The notes beneath the pieces were generated by a model. The model was not told the DNA's origin. It saw only the letters and a list, made by a program, of their open reading frames with translations, and made no database searches. This document shows positions 22,381-31,940 of a stretch of DNA of 64,000 nucleotides, in pieces. The position numbers were made by a program, and so were the translations under genes. This DNA comes from Prorocentrum cordatum (lineage: Eukaryota; Sar; Dinophyceae; Prorocentrales; Prorocentraceae), in assembly GCA_963575745.1 (NCBI GenBank), contig CAUYUJ010017651.1, positions 25,001-89,000 on the forward strand, given 5' to 3'. Every line of letters starts with the position of its first letter. The stretch's first letter is position 1.

Positions 22381-23042
22381 GAGCTACACCTGGAGCGCTC
22401 CGCGGGTCACGGAGGGGGGTCCAGCGCCGATCCAACAAACCCACACGGACCTCCGAAACTGTCTTTTTATGCCGTTGTTGGGTCCTCCAAGGACTGGGAT
22501 ACGTCGTTCCAGGGCGTTCTGGAGCGCGCTCAAAGCGTTCAGGAGCGCGGCGCCCGGTACATCCTCAAGAACCGCTTGATCAGCAGAGCACCCTGATAGC
22601 AGCAAAACTGAAGAGGCGGGTCGAGAAGTAGGGGGTCGGCTGGCGAGAACGTGCACTCCAGGGCCCCTCTTGGCGGAGGCGGAGGGGGAGGAGGCGGAGG
22701 AGGAGGAGGAGGAGGACGGGGGCGAGGTCAAGAGCGGCTGGGCCATGCCGATTCGGGGGACGCCATCCAGGCCCTCTCGCGCTATGACCAACAGATGCTG
22801 GCGGGGGGATTTCCGCAATTCTCTCGGCCTCCTGATGCTACGCCCCTGCGCCGGACCTTGAGGCCGTCGAAGAACAACTCATGATGAAAAGCTGGTCCCA
22901 GGGAAGCGGTCGAGACCTTTGGGGGTCGACGTTGTGACAAAAATCACGACGTCGGCGTGTTCGCGCGCCGTGGTTTCCCTTATCTGCTAAGAGGCAAAAG
23001 TTTAGAAAAAAGAAAGATAGAACGAGAGAGAGAGAGGAAAAC

Positions 23043-23076
<34 letters not shown>

Positions 23077-23384
23077 CAGAGAGCAGCAGCAGCAAGAAGA
23101 AGAGCAGAAGCCGCAGCCGGGGAAGTCTCGCCCGAGAACGCCGTGTTTTCCCCCGGGACGTCAAGCTGGCGACAGTGGAACCCGTTAGGAGCCCCCAGGA
23201 GCCGAAAATGGCAAAACAGAAACAAACAAAAACAACCTTCCGTCGTGAGCTGTGGAGCATACGGGTCAGCAGCGCAAGGCCTGTGAGTGGGCTTTTCGAG
23301 ATGGGCAGAAGGCCTGCGCAAAGAGCGGGATGGCTGCGAGGGGCCTGAACGACAGGATGCAGGCTCGCGGCGCGCGAGAGAGAC
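22381..23384. other. No gene recognised; GGAGGC and GA repeats
   Basis: Holds a GGAGGC-type repeat at 22672-22720 and a GA microsatellite at 23018-23076. Frames on both strands without recognised motifs. Confidence 0.45.
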
Positions 23385-23595
23385 TGGCGCGGAGGGGGGG
23401 GAGTGGCCTTTTTGGAGAGGCCTGGCGGCTTCCAAAAAGGCTTCCCATGAGCAGGAAGCCACTGAGAAGCCGCTGCCTTCGGAGAAGACGCCTGCCCTCT
23501 GAGAAGGTTTCCTGGGAAGCCCTCCCTGGGAAACGGGCTTCCGAGAGAGCCACCGACTTCCGAGACGGCCCCCCCCCCGAGGCTCCTCAAAGGGC
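23385..23595. mobile_element. AGAAGG foldback element, copy 5 (degenerate)
   Basis: The interior carries TTTTTGGAGAGG, CTTCGGAGAAG, CTCTGAGAAGG and CTTCCGAGACGG. Ends are GGGGGGGAGTGGCC versus GGCCCCCCCCCC, a weak inverted match. Boundaries uncertain. Confidence 0.45.
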
Positions 23596-23673
23596 CGCCG
23601 CCCTCGTGCCAGCAGCCCCCGCGCGCAGAGGGCAGGCCTGGACCTCCGACGCAGCGGCCCCCTCAGCGCAGGG

Positions 23674-23876
23674 CCCTGGCCTGGAGCCGCATCTGAAGGG
23701 GCCCTGGGACACACAGATCAAGAGACACAAATAACAGGATTCCCCATATCTTCCTATGTTTCTGGGGGTTTTGACTTCCCCCCCACTTCCCATATCTCCC
23801 CATATTCCATGGGGAATCGACGATTAATTGTGTCTGTTTGTTTTGTTTCCTCCTGACCCTGGCCTGGAGCCGCATC
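23674..23876. mobile_element. 163-bp insertion with exact 20-bp direct repeats
   Basis: A 20-bp sequence beginning CCCTGGCCTGGAGCC and ending GCATC occurs at 23674-23693 and, identical, at 23857-23876. Between them, GACACAAATAAC...GATTCCCCAT is mirrored by ATGGGGAATC...ATTAATTGTGTC, so the insert can fold back. The duplication length fits target-primed or nuclease-mediated insertion. Confidence 0.7.
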
Positions 23877-24019
23877 GCATTTTCGGGGGGGGGGCGTCTG
23901 TCCCGTCGCGCCGCAGCCCGCGCCGCGTCCGTGTCGAGCGCGCCGAGCCCGGGTCGCATCCACGCCGACCACACGGAGGAGCCGCGCCGTCCGCGCGTCA
24001 GAGGTCAGAAGATACCGCA

Positions 24020-25040
24020 AGTTCAGAGGCGGCCGCCAAAAAGCTCCCGAGGCCCCCAAGAGGCCCCCAGAAGCCCCTAAGAGGCCCCCACGGGACCCCC
24101 AAGAGGCCCCCCAAGAGGTCCCCAAGAGTCTCCAAAACTGCCCCCAACAGGCCCACGAGAGCGCTCCCCGGAGACCCCAAGAAGCATCCCCAGGGACTCT
24201 GACCCACAACCCAGGCACGGTGGAGGGATTGGCCGAAAGCCATTAGATCTGCCGCGGCGTGCTAAATCCTTTCGTGTTTGCTTCTAGTTCTTTTTCCAAA
24301 AGAACTCCCCCTGGGTGTTCGGCCCAGCCCGCCGGGGTCCCGCAATGGCCTCAAAGACTGCCCAAAATCCGGATGCAAAATGCTTATCCTGCTCCAGATG
24401 GGTCCAAGATGGCGTCCAAGACGGCCAAGATGGCCTCCAAGTTCGCCCAAGATGGTCCAAGATGGCCTCCAAGACGGCCCGAGAGAGTCCAAAATGCCTC
24501 CAAGTCCGCCCAAGAAACCTCCAAGACGGCCCAAGACGGCCCAAGAGGTGCCCAAGAGGCCACCAAGACGGCCCAGGAGGGCTCGGAGAGGTCCTTCAGG
24601 AGGGCCCGAAGAGGCCAAAATCATTGATGTTCCATGGTTTTCAAAAGGTTTGTCGCATTTGCTAACTTTCGGCCTTTCGACGACCCAAGACGGCCCAAGA
24701 GGCCCTCAAGATCACCTCCTGAGCGCCCAAGAGGCCTTCAAGATGGCCTCAGGACTGCCCAAGAAGCCCCCAAGAGGGCACAGGGACTACCCAAGAGGCC
24801 TCCAAGACGCCCAAGATGGCCTTTAAGACGGCCCTGGAGCACCCCAAGAGGGCCCCAAGTCGGCCCAGAGAGGCCCCCACGACGGCTTCCGACGGCGTTA
24901 GACGGGCCGGGAGCCCACCAAGACGGCCGAAGATAGCCCTAAGATGGCCCAGGACGGCCCCAGAGGCCTCCAATAGGGCCTCCAGGAAGGCCAGAAGAGG
25001 CCAAAATCATTGATATTTCTGAGGTGTTTGAAGGATTTGC
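24020..25040. repeat. CCAAGACGGCC tandem repeat locus, left part
   Basis: Irregular arrays of CCAAGATGGCCTCCAAGACG-type words. Two larger units begin at AAAATCATTGAT (24619 and 25002), giving a period near 383 bp. The second unit is cut at 25040 by the tyrosine-recombinase element and resumes at 31364. Confidence 0.85.
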
Positions 25041-25132
25041 ATGTGCTCGTTTTACCCACCATTTGCTGGATGACAGCAGCTCTGACGAGGAAAAGCGAAC
25101 GGCGAGGCAAGCACCTCGCGTAAACGAACCCC
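25041..25132 (-). repeat. Split direct repeat B2
   Basis: Starts ATGTGCTCGTTTTACC on the plus strand. Matches B1 (25300-25391) with about nine mismatches in 92 positions. It is the outer 3' end of the element; the sequence to its left is the interrupted tandem repeat. Confidence 0.85.
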
Positions 25133-25245
25133 CTGTCGGGCCGCAGGCCTGCATCATGACACGACTGTTCTGAGATGTGGAAAGAGAAAGAAATTGGCAG
25201 GCAGGAGATCTCCGCGGGAGGGTTCGGGCAGGCGCCGCAAACCTG

Positions 25246-25300
25246 TGGATGAGGGAACGGAGACAACTGCCACATCAAACTCGCACGCTGCTAACCATGA
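25246..25300 (-). repeat. Split direct repeat A2
   Basis: TGGATGAGGGAACGGAGACA onward, 55 bp, four mismatches from A1. It abuts B1 directly. Confidence 0.9.
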
Positions 25301-25391
25301 TGTGCTCGTTTTACCTATCATTTGCTGCATGACAGAAGCTCTGGCGAGGAAAAGCGAACGGCGAGGTAAGCACCTCGCGCAAACGAAACCC
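25300..25391 (-). repeat. Split direct repeat B1
   Basis: Copy of B2 lying inside the 3' end of the last open frame, directly joined to A2. Confidence 0.85.
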
Positions 25392-26205
25392 GATCACATA
25401 AGCAAAACCCATCTGCAGCACTGCAAGTGGTACACCGTAGAACATCCCACCTCCGAAAGGATCTTCCCATGGCATATGTTGCGAAGAGTTCAATTGCAAG
25501 AACATTGGCCAGCATCGGCGGATGGGCAGCCTTGACATTGGTGAAAAAGCCGCCTCCTTTCTTCGTGCCCGAGAGGTTATCACGCGGCTTTCCGCTGTAG
25601 TCGCGACAGCCCTCATGCCGTGACATCGCAGCCTCTGGGGCCCCATGGAGTTGTGCATGTTGAAGATTCTCAATTTTGCGCGAGCTCGGAAAGACCGACC
25701 ACACGCACAGTAGCCCACCACGTAGTCGGTGGTCTCGCACATGGCGGCGACGCGCTGGCCGGAAGGCAGGCCCCGGAGGCACCTGGCGTCGGGGTTCCCC
25801 TCCCCGCCCGGGATATCGCAGCTGGCCGCCAATCGCAGCAGTTCAAGAGCCCGCTGGACTCCACTAGCACTTCTCGATCTCGACCCTGAAGGAGTGGTAG
25901 GTCTTGTCGGCGTTCTGGGCCCCGATGCGCACGTGGCATTCGAGATCCTGGCGGCCCTCGGCGCGGGCGCGTCAAGCCGCCGCAGGGCGCGCCTGACCAT
26001 ATCTCCAGCACCACGCCTCCAGCGATCCAGCCGCGGAGGCGCGAGCACACGTCGTCGATGAGCAAGTCCATGCGAGCGCCCCAGTTAACATCGCACGCCG
26101 GCACGGCCACGCCTTTCTTGTTCATGGCCGTTGAAACGGCACCAGTGCCCGCGAACAGCTCGAGGAAGATGCGGAACTGGTCGGCTGGCCGCAGAGCCTA
26201 GTGAA
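25311..26205 (-). pseudogene. C5-methyltransferase-like domain of the YR element
   Basis: The reading begins LRPADQFRIFLELFAGTGAV at about 26200. ELFAGTG is the AdoMet-binding motif I of class I methyltransferases. Further on, VVLEIWSGAPCGGLTR carries a G-x-P-C motif as in motif IV of cytosine-C5 methyltransferases, and a later frame has a Cys-rich piece (VVGYCACGRSFRARAKL). The reading passes through frames 25670-26125, 25311-26048 and 25318-25782, so at least two frameshifts are present. A single frameshift near 26200 separates it from the recombinase, so the two may once have been one polypeptide. Substrate and activity are unknown; the family call is inferred from two motifs. Confidence 0.6.
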
Positions 26206-27510
26206 GCGCCGCCTGAAGCCGCGCCCGACGCGGGGCATGCGGATCTCGAGAGCATCGCGAACGCGTGCTGGAAGCAGCTGGAGCCACAGTCCCACTCGAC
26301 CGTTCTTGTCGTAGCGCACCACGCTGCTGCGAACCTCCCACGCACCGCGGCGTTGAACTTCCTGCAGAGGCCGTCGCCCAGCAGCTCGATCGCGGCTGGC
26401 CCCGCCGCGTCTGGAGGAGCGCGGCGCGGGCTGCCGCGCGCCAACGTCCAGCTCCTGCGCCGCCCGCTCGAGCAGCATGAGAAAGGCACTGCGCGAGCTG
26501 TTGACAACGAGCTCCATAGGCTGGGCAATGAAGGCGTACTTGAGCATGACCAGCTGCATCCCCACCCAGCGATACTCCTGCAGGTCGAAGGCGACGCTGC
26601 CACCCATCTCCCCCGTCTCCGAGGGGACCTGCAACTCGGCCGCATCGAGGGCGATAGCGGGGCACCCTGCAGCGCCTGAGGAGCGGGCGTCGGGCGGGAT
26701 GATCTGGGACATCCGCAGCGCCAGCATCTCCCCGACGCGGCAGCACGCCTCGAACATGACCAAGCATCCGAGGGCAGCCCTCTCTCGGCCAAAGTCCAGC
26801 AGCTTGCCGGCGATGGCGTAGGCGGCCTGCTTGGGCATCGGCGGCCGTGACGCTGGCGGGCTGAGCCGTGTCCAGCCGCGCATGGAGGCGAACGCCCGAG
26901 GGAAGAGCAGGCGCGCTGCCCCGCCCAGATGGGGCGAAGCCCATAGCAGCACGCACAGCCCGCGGACGGCAGCCTCCCTCGACTCCTGCTGGCCGTAGCG
27001 GCGCTCGATGAAGTCGACCAGAATCGGGCCCCAGGCCGCAGCTGAAAACTGCGGCAGCTCTAGGTACTGCAGGAATTCCACGAGCTGCCCCAAGATGGCC
27101 AAGTAGGAAGCCTGCGCGGCCTCTCTGATGCGGTTGGCCTGCAGCTGCGCGAGGCGAGGTACCAAGCGGCCGCGCAGACTAGCCAGCCCCACATTGCGCC
27201 CCGCCCTGGCGGGTCGAGGCCCGGCGGACGCGGGGCCCCAGCCCTCGGCGGGTCGAGGGCTGGCGGCCCCCCCGAGCTCCAGCGGGCTGCGAGGCGCGAA
27301 GCGCATCGCGCGGCCGCAGGGCGGCGGCTGCCCGCGCCGCTTGGCCCCCAACGGCCCCGGCGCCGCAGACGAAGGCCTCGGCCGAGAAGTCGGGCGGGAG
27401 CGGGCTACCCTGGCCTGCACTGGTTGCGTAGTCGGTCGCGACAAATGCGGGGACCTCTCGCCATCCTCGAGCCGAGACGGCTGCGGCTGCCCTCTGCTCC
27501 ACTCGGGCAT
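26122..27510 (-). CDS. Tyrosine recombinase (phage-integrase fold)
   Basis: A 462-codon frame. Residues 1-105 are Pro/Arg-rich linker. Residues 125-190 are helical, like an integrase core-binding domain (IREAAQASYLAILGQLVEFL). Residues 250-265 contain FEACCRVGEML, with Arg258 at the catalytic Arg I position. Residues 367-372 are RRGGAS, where related proteins would have a His-containing HGGxS box, so that His is lost. RRGAWEVRSSVVRYDKNGR (388-405) places Tyr400 as the likely nucleophile. The enzyme would integrate a circular DNA copy of the element. Downstream of about residue 432 the frame is shifted relative to the methyltransferase-like domain. The family call is inferred from motifs; the start is not determined because the frame is probably fused to RNase H upstream. 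Confidence 0.65.
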   Translation of the reverse strand: MPEWSRGQPQPSRLEDGERSPHLSRPTTQPVQARVARSRPTSRPRPSSAAPGPLGAKRRGQPPPCGRAMRFAPRSPLELGGAASPRPAEGWGPASAGPRPARAGRNVGLASLRGRLVPRLAQLQANRIREAAQASYLAILGQLVEFLQYLELPQFSAAAWGPILVDFIERRYGQQESREAAVRGLCVLLWASPHLGGAARLLFPRAFASMRGWTRLSPPASRPPMPKQAAYAIAGKLLDFGRERAALGCLVMFEACCRVGEMLALRMSQIIPPDARSSGAAGCPAIALDAAELQVPSETGEMGGSVAFDLQEYRWVGMQLVMLKYAFIAQPMELVVNSSRSAFLMLLERAAQELDVGARQPAPRSSRRGGASRDRAAGRRPLQEVQRRGAWEVRSSVVRYDKNGRVGLWLQLLPARVRDALEIRMPRVGRGFRRRFTRLCGQPTSSASSSSCSRALVPFQRP

Positions 27511-27544
27511 GCGTCGACGGGCGGGCTTGTCGGCTGCATTTCGT

Positions 27545-28114
27545 TCAAATGGAACCCAACGATGTGCCGACTTGAAATCCGCAACCTAGCTGATAGACCA
27601 GATCTTGCGACAAATCGAATTCAATGAAGTCGGTAGCTCTGCCCTTGTACAACGCACAGATGAGACTACTGTTATCTCCCAGAAAGACCAGACGATGAGC
27701 ATGACATTTGCTGTTTCGGGCGGCTCTACGAACCCCATGCAACAATGCTGCCCCCTCTGACAAATGCATTGGCTGCCTGGCGGCGAACGGCCCGGCTGCG
27801 ACCGTGCACCACGAAGCGCTCCTGAGAAGCTCTGCATCGACCTCAGCGAAGCCAGCAGCGGCGCCAGCAGAGAGAATAACGTCACGATCACGAGGAATTG
27901 CAACCTCGTTGCCCACTCTGTCTGGATCCACGAGATCACCCCTGGTTCGACGATGACTGGCACGAGGGCCCTTCCAACGAGCATGATCATTCGGACGTCC
28001 GATCTGACCTGCCTGCGATGGAGATGCCGACATATCGCAAACCCCGCATCCCCAAGGGCCGGCATCATAAGAAGTGATCTTAGCAGACCAGGGCCGCGAC
28101 ATGTCCGCGGTCAC
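27545..28114 (-). CDS. RNase H domain of the YR element
   Basis: A 189-codon frame. SYDAGPWGCGV supplies Asp17, MHLSEGAALLHGVRR supplies Glu120, and RLVFLGDNSSLICALYKGRA supplies Asp147, which gives the D-E-D series of RNase H in the right order and spacing. It lies between RT and recombinase on the same strand, as in DIRS/Ngaro pol proteins, where RNase H removes the RNA template. A frameshift separates it from RT (28193) and a short gap from the recombinase. Confidence 0.7.
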   Translation of the reverse strand: MTADMSRPWSAKITSYDAGPWGCGVCDMSASPSQAGQIGRPNDHARWKGPRASHRRTRGDLVDPDRVGNEVAIPRDRDVILSAGAAAGFAEVDAELLRSASWCTVAAGPFAARQPMHLSEGAALLHGVRRAARNSKCHAHRLVFLGDNSSLICALYKGRATDFIEFDLSQDLVYQLGCGFQVGTSLGSI

Positions 28115-28192
28115 CAGCGGCAGCAGGGCGCGACGCCACTTAAGCTCCTTGCGGGCCGACGGCCACAGCGGAAACCGCCGCTCCTTCGTCTC

Positions 28193-29022
28193 CTACGCGA
28201 AGGTGTAGGCAGCGCGAAGTAGCGCGAGCATTTCACGACGTAGAAAGAAGCAACTGACCAGGTGGCCCAGAAACCGCTCCATCTCAAGGCCCGCGAAGCC
28301 CTGGTCCGCAGAGATCACGAAGTCCAAGGCGCCCTGTATCTTCCAGAACTCGCGGGCGCCGAGGGCCCACGCGGCGCGGTGCTCGACCGAAGAGAAGCCC
28401 GGCAAGTCGCGAGCGCCGAAGGTGTCCGAGTCAGGGCCCATCGCAGAGCGAACTCCCGCCTCCGTCAAGGCGCCCATCATCTCGGCAATTGCGGCGTCTG
28501 GGTGGCCAAGAGCTGGCCCCACCAACGCGAAGTTGTCGATGTAAAGGATATTCGCCAAGTGCGAGGCGCTGCACGGCTCTGTCAGCACCTTGCCCTGGTC
28601 CCACGGGTCAGAGGGTCGCACCTGCTTCGCCAGCTCGAGGTGCGCATGCTGGATGAGGTAGACTGACCAGAACACCCCATGGGCACCACGCGCGACTGGA
28701 ACTGCAGCTGGCCGTTCACCGCCAGGCGTCCAACCTGTTGGCGAACGCAAGCAGGGAGACAACGAAGGTCGACAACCTTCAGCACGAAGAAGGGGCGCAA
28801 GTTCGCCGGGAGCCCGCACTGGCAGCAGCAGACCTCGACGTCTGCGCTGTGCGCCACAAACCGCTGTCCTGCACTGGTGCTGTCGATCTCTAGCGCAGCC
28901 AACGCCTCCCCAGTCGGGAACGCGGCGAAAGGCGGGGGCAGGGAGTGAGCGCTCGACCGTCTCGTACCCCATATGAGGCGGAGCCGCCCATCTTCCTTCT
29001 GCAAAAAGAAAGGCCCGCACAT
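28193..29022 (-). pseudogene. Reverse transcriptase of the YR element
   Basis: Two overlapping frames carry one RT. In 28582-29022, GPFFLQKEDGRLRLIWGTRR is the fingers block and Asp61 in HSADVEVCCCQ is the motif A Asp. After VVPMG near 28680 the signal changes to frame 28193-29020, which continues VFWSVYLIQHAHLELAKQ and LANILYIDNFALVGPA (motif C at residues 160-163, Y-I-D-N). Asn in place of the second Asp is something I associate with dinoflagellate copies of this family; it would need checking. One frameshift breaks the domain. Confidence 0.7.
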
Positions 29023-29079
29023 CTCTACGGGCGCAGACCAGACCTCGATCGCCCCCAGGTCGAAGAGCCCCCCTAAAAA

Positions 29080-29763
29080 TTAGCCGTCGTCGGAGCCACC
29101 CTTGCCGAGGTCGACGCCCACGGCCGGCTGCGTGGGAGCATCAAGAGGAGCAGCGTCGCGATAATGATCTTCACGAAGAAAGCCCTGGCCACTTACCAAA
29201 ACCAGCTGCAAGTCGGAGCTGAGGCAATCAACAAGAGCGAGGCCACCAGCTCCGACTCGCGGCAGGGAAACTTCACCACGTCTGTAAGTAGCAATCTTGC
29301 CGCCGGTTAGCGAGTCCACGCAACCGCCCCTCTAACCCTGGAGCGCCACATACGCCCCCTGGGCGTCGAAGTCCGATGGCGGTGGTCCGACGCGGTCGCG
29401 CGCCCGAGCTAGGTGTCGCACGGCAAGCCGTTGCCGCTGGGAAAGTCGCCGACGTGGGTCAGCAACCTCCCCGCGGCCCCCCAGCTCGTTCAAGGCCTGG
29501 GCGCCCCCCCGCAGCCACTTCTCTCGAGCGCAGCGCTGCGCCCGACGGCGACGGCGAGACCGACTGCCACCCGCAGCCTGGCCACGCAGCTTGTCAGCAA
29601 GCACCGCGCCCAACGGCCGTGGAACCACATCACGTTGAATCTCAATAGCTCCAACAATACGCCAAGCACACTGACCACCACAAGCGCGCCACCCCCGCGA
29701 GGAAGGCCCACCGCCCGGGGGCGACTGCAGGCATCCAGATGAAGATGTCGAGCGGGGCGTCAA
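29080..29763 (-). pseudogene. Gag-pol linker of the YR element
   Basis: Frames 29332-29763 and 29080-29319 carry a stretch with REKWLRGGAQALNELGG and then GGKIATYRRGEVSLPRVG, leading into the RT start. I recognise no enzyme domain. It probably forms the region between gag and RT. Confidence 0.45.
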
Positions 29764-31280
29764 GCCCGCCCGCGGCCGCGCCCTCTCCCGCGCTGAGGGC
29801 TAGCGGCTGGCCAGAACCTCCCAGTAGAGCTCCGTCGGCGCCAGGAGGCGCAGCGCCAGGAGCTGAAGATGAAGATGGGGAGCAGGGCCCCCGCGAGCGA
29901 GACGTCGCTCCTCGCGGCCTTCGCGGCGCCCCTCGAGCACTGCGCTCTCCCCCTGCAGCCCGGGCGCCCCGCGCTGCTCGAGGCGGGGAAAGACGACGGC
30001 CTAGCCCTTGCTGCGGTGGTTGCCCAAGAAGAGCCTCATCTCGTCCAGGTCGCCCCCGTGACCCCCCGCCTCGGCGACTCGCAGCGCCTTCGCGCAGAGC
30101 TCCTCCCAGAGCTGGAAGCGCCTCGAGACCGTCTCGAAAGCCTCCAGCGCCCCCACGTCGATGCCGCCCCGAACCACCGCGACCTCCAGCAGCTCGCACA
30201 GGAAGCAGTGTTCCTCGACGCCCGGATCGGTTGACACGAGGCCAAGGACCTGGCGCCACCAGAAGTGACGTTGCTTGGGCGTCGCGTTGGCCTCCACGTG
30301 AGTCTGCAACACCCACAACGTGGTGGCGGGCCCCGGGATCTGCCAGTTGGTCTCGCCGCCTCCGTCAGCATCAACGCGCGCTGGGCGAACGTCATGCGAC
30401 TGAAGTCGGCGCCCGACGTCTTGCCCAGCAAGCGCGCGCCCTGCAGCTCCTGGCGGGGCGCCAGGGCCCCTGTGACCGAGCCGGCGACTGCGACGGCGAC
30501 CGGGCCACTGGGGAGCTCCAGGATCCCGCGGTCGCCCGAGCGAAGGAACGGCAAGCCCTGCACGGTAATGGGGTCGAGCATCATGAACCCACGCCGCGCC
30601 TCCAGCGCCACCCACTTCGCGTGGGAGTGGGCGTCCGCGGCTGGCGCTGCGTCGTCGAAAGCGGCCACCTGGAAATCATCAGGAGGAGTCTTACCAGCCC
30701 CACCTGCGGCCACGAGCTCATCCGCGAGCTGCAGGCGCGCCGACCTTGGGACCGCAAGCCTGGATCTCCACGGCATCGTAGAAATCCTCCTCATGCTGAT
30801 CCAGAGTCGGAGACAGGACCACCCACGACCACCCGTCCACCCGCACGCGAGCGCAGAGCAGCCTCTCGTGCCGTAGCTCCCCCCTCCCTGCTGTAGAGAA
30901 CGAACAGGCGAGCTCCTGGCATCAGTGAGCGAAGCCATCGTGGAGCTGGGGTTCGCGTCTCCGCCATGGTGCCGTGTAGACAGCACGATGTAGTAGCAAG
31001 CCACGCAGCCGAGGATCCCGAAGACGACTCCGAAAGCGAAGCCCACCAGGACACTCGTCCAGGCAGGCGCCGAAGAGCAGACGCACGGCGTCGGCGCGGG
31101 TGCTGTCAGCTGGTCTGGCCCACAGCGGTCAACCTGACGTTGAAGGACCGCGATGATGTCGCGATCGATCCCGCCCGACACGTCGCACTCGCACGCGCAG
31201 AGACACCTCTGGCCGCCAGCACTCAAATATCCGAATGCGTAGCCGGCGGCATGCGCGAGGTAGGGCCAGAGGGCCTGCAT
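29764..31280 (-). pseudogene. Gag-like protein with membrane segment
   Basis: The frame starts at 31280, about 30 bp inside repeat A1, with MQALWPYLAHAAGYAFGYLS. A Cys-rich stretch (CLCACECDVSGGIDRD) is followed by one hydrophobic segment, LVGFAFGVVFGILGCVACYY (about residues 77-97), likely membrane-spanning. Frame changes follow; frame 30001-30615 reads KQRHFWWRQVLGLVSTDPGV and VEEHCFLCELLEVAVVRGG, a helical block that recurs upstream of RT in dinoflagellate elements of this kind (recognised by pattern, not searched). It occupies the gag position. Its role is inferred from position only. Confidence 0.5.
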
Positions 31281-31308
31281 AGGCCAGAGGCCCTTGTGCC
31301 GAAAACTA

Positions 31309-31363
31309 TGGATGAGGGAACGGAGACAACTGCCACATCAGTCTCGCATACTGCTAACCATGA
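31309..31363 (-). repeat. Split direct repeat A1
   Basis: Outer 5' end of the element; 51 of 55 bases match A2. Sequence beyond 31364 resumes the interrupted CCAAGACGG repeat. Confidence 0.9.
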
Positions 31364-31775
31364 CATCTGCTTCTGTTCGGCCTTGCGACAACCCAAGACG
31401 GCCCAAGAGGCCCCCAAAGATCGCCCAACGATCGCCCTAGAGGCCTCCAAAATGGCCCCAGAACGGCCCGAGAGGCCCCCAATACGGCCCCAAGAGGCCC
31501 ACAAGACGGCCCAAGAGGCCTCTGAGACGCCCAGGATGGCCTCCAAGACGGCCCTGGAGCACTCCAAGAAGGCCCCAAGTCGGCCCAGGCCCCCAAGACA
31601 GCTTCCGACGGCGTCAAACGGGCTAGGAGCGCCTTAAGACGGGCAAGGAAGCCCCCGAAAAGCCCCTCAAGGCCCCGAAGAAGCGCAAGGAGGCCCCCAA
31701 TATGCTTCCAAGCGGCTCCCAGGAAGCTCCCAGGACCCCAAGAGAGCCCTCAGAGGCTCCCAAGATACCCCTCTC
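31364..31775. repeat. CCAAGACGGCC repeat locus, right part
   Basis: TTCGGCCTTGCGACAACCCAAGACG resumes the unit cut at 25040; the intact unit at 24648-24690 gives the empty-site version. Continues as CCAAGAGGCCC words to the CTC array. Confidence 0.8.
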
Positions 31776-31940
31776 CTCCTCCTCCTCCTCCTCCCTCCTC
31801 CTCCTCCTCCTCCTCCTCCCTCCTCCTCCTCTCCTCCTCCTCCTCCTCCTCCTCCTCCTCCTCCCTCCTCCTCCTCCTCCTCCTCCTCCTCCTCTCCTCC
31901 TCCTCCTCCTCCTCCTCCTCCTCCTCCTCCTCCTCCTCTT
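31776..31940. repeat. CTC microsatellite
   Basis: CTC/CCT triplets with occasional CCC, directly abutting the AT-rich island. Confidence 0.95.

Larger units (their letters stand above)
25041..31363 (-). mobile_element. Ngaro-like tyrosine-recombinase retrotransposon
   Basis: A 6.3-kb element whose genes all read on the minus strand: gag-like membrane protein, RT, RNase H, tyrosine recombinase, C5-methyltransferase-like domain. Its ends carry split direct repeats: A1 31309-31363 and A2 25246-25300 (51 of 55 bases identical); B1 25300-25391 and B2 25041-25132 (about 90% identical). In gene orientation the order is A1-ORFs-B1-A2-B2, the layout of Ngaro-type elements, except that about 113 bp separate A2 from B2. 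There is no target duplication, as expected for recombinase-mediated insertion. Several frameshifts show it is defective, or that the assembly has indel errors. Confidence 0.8.
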
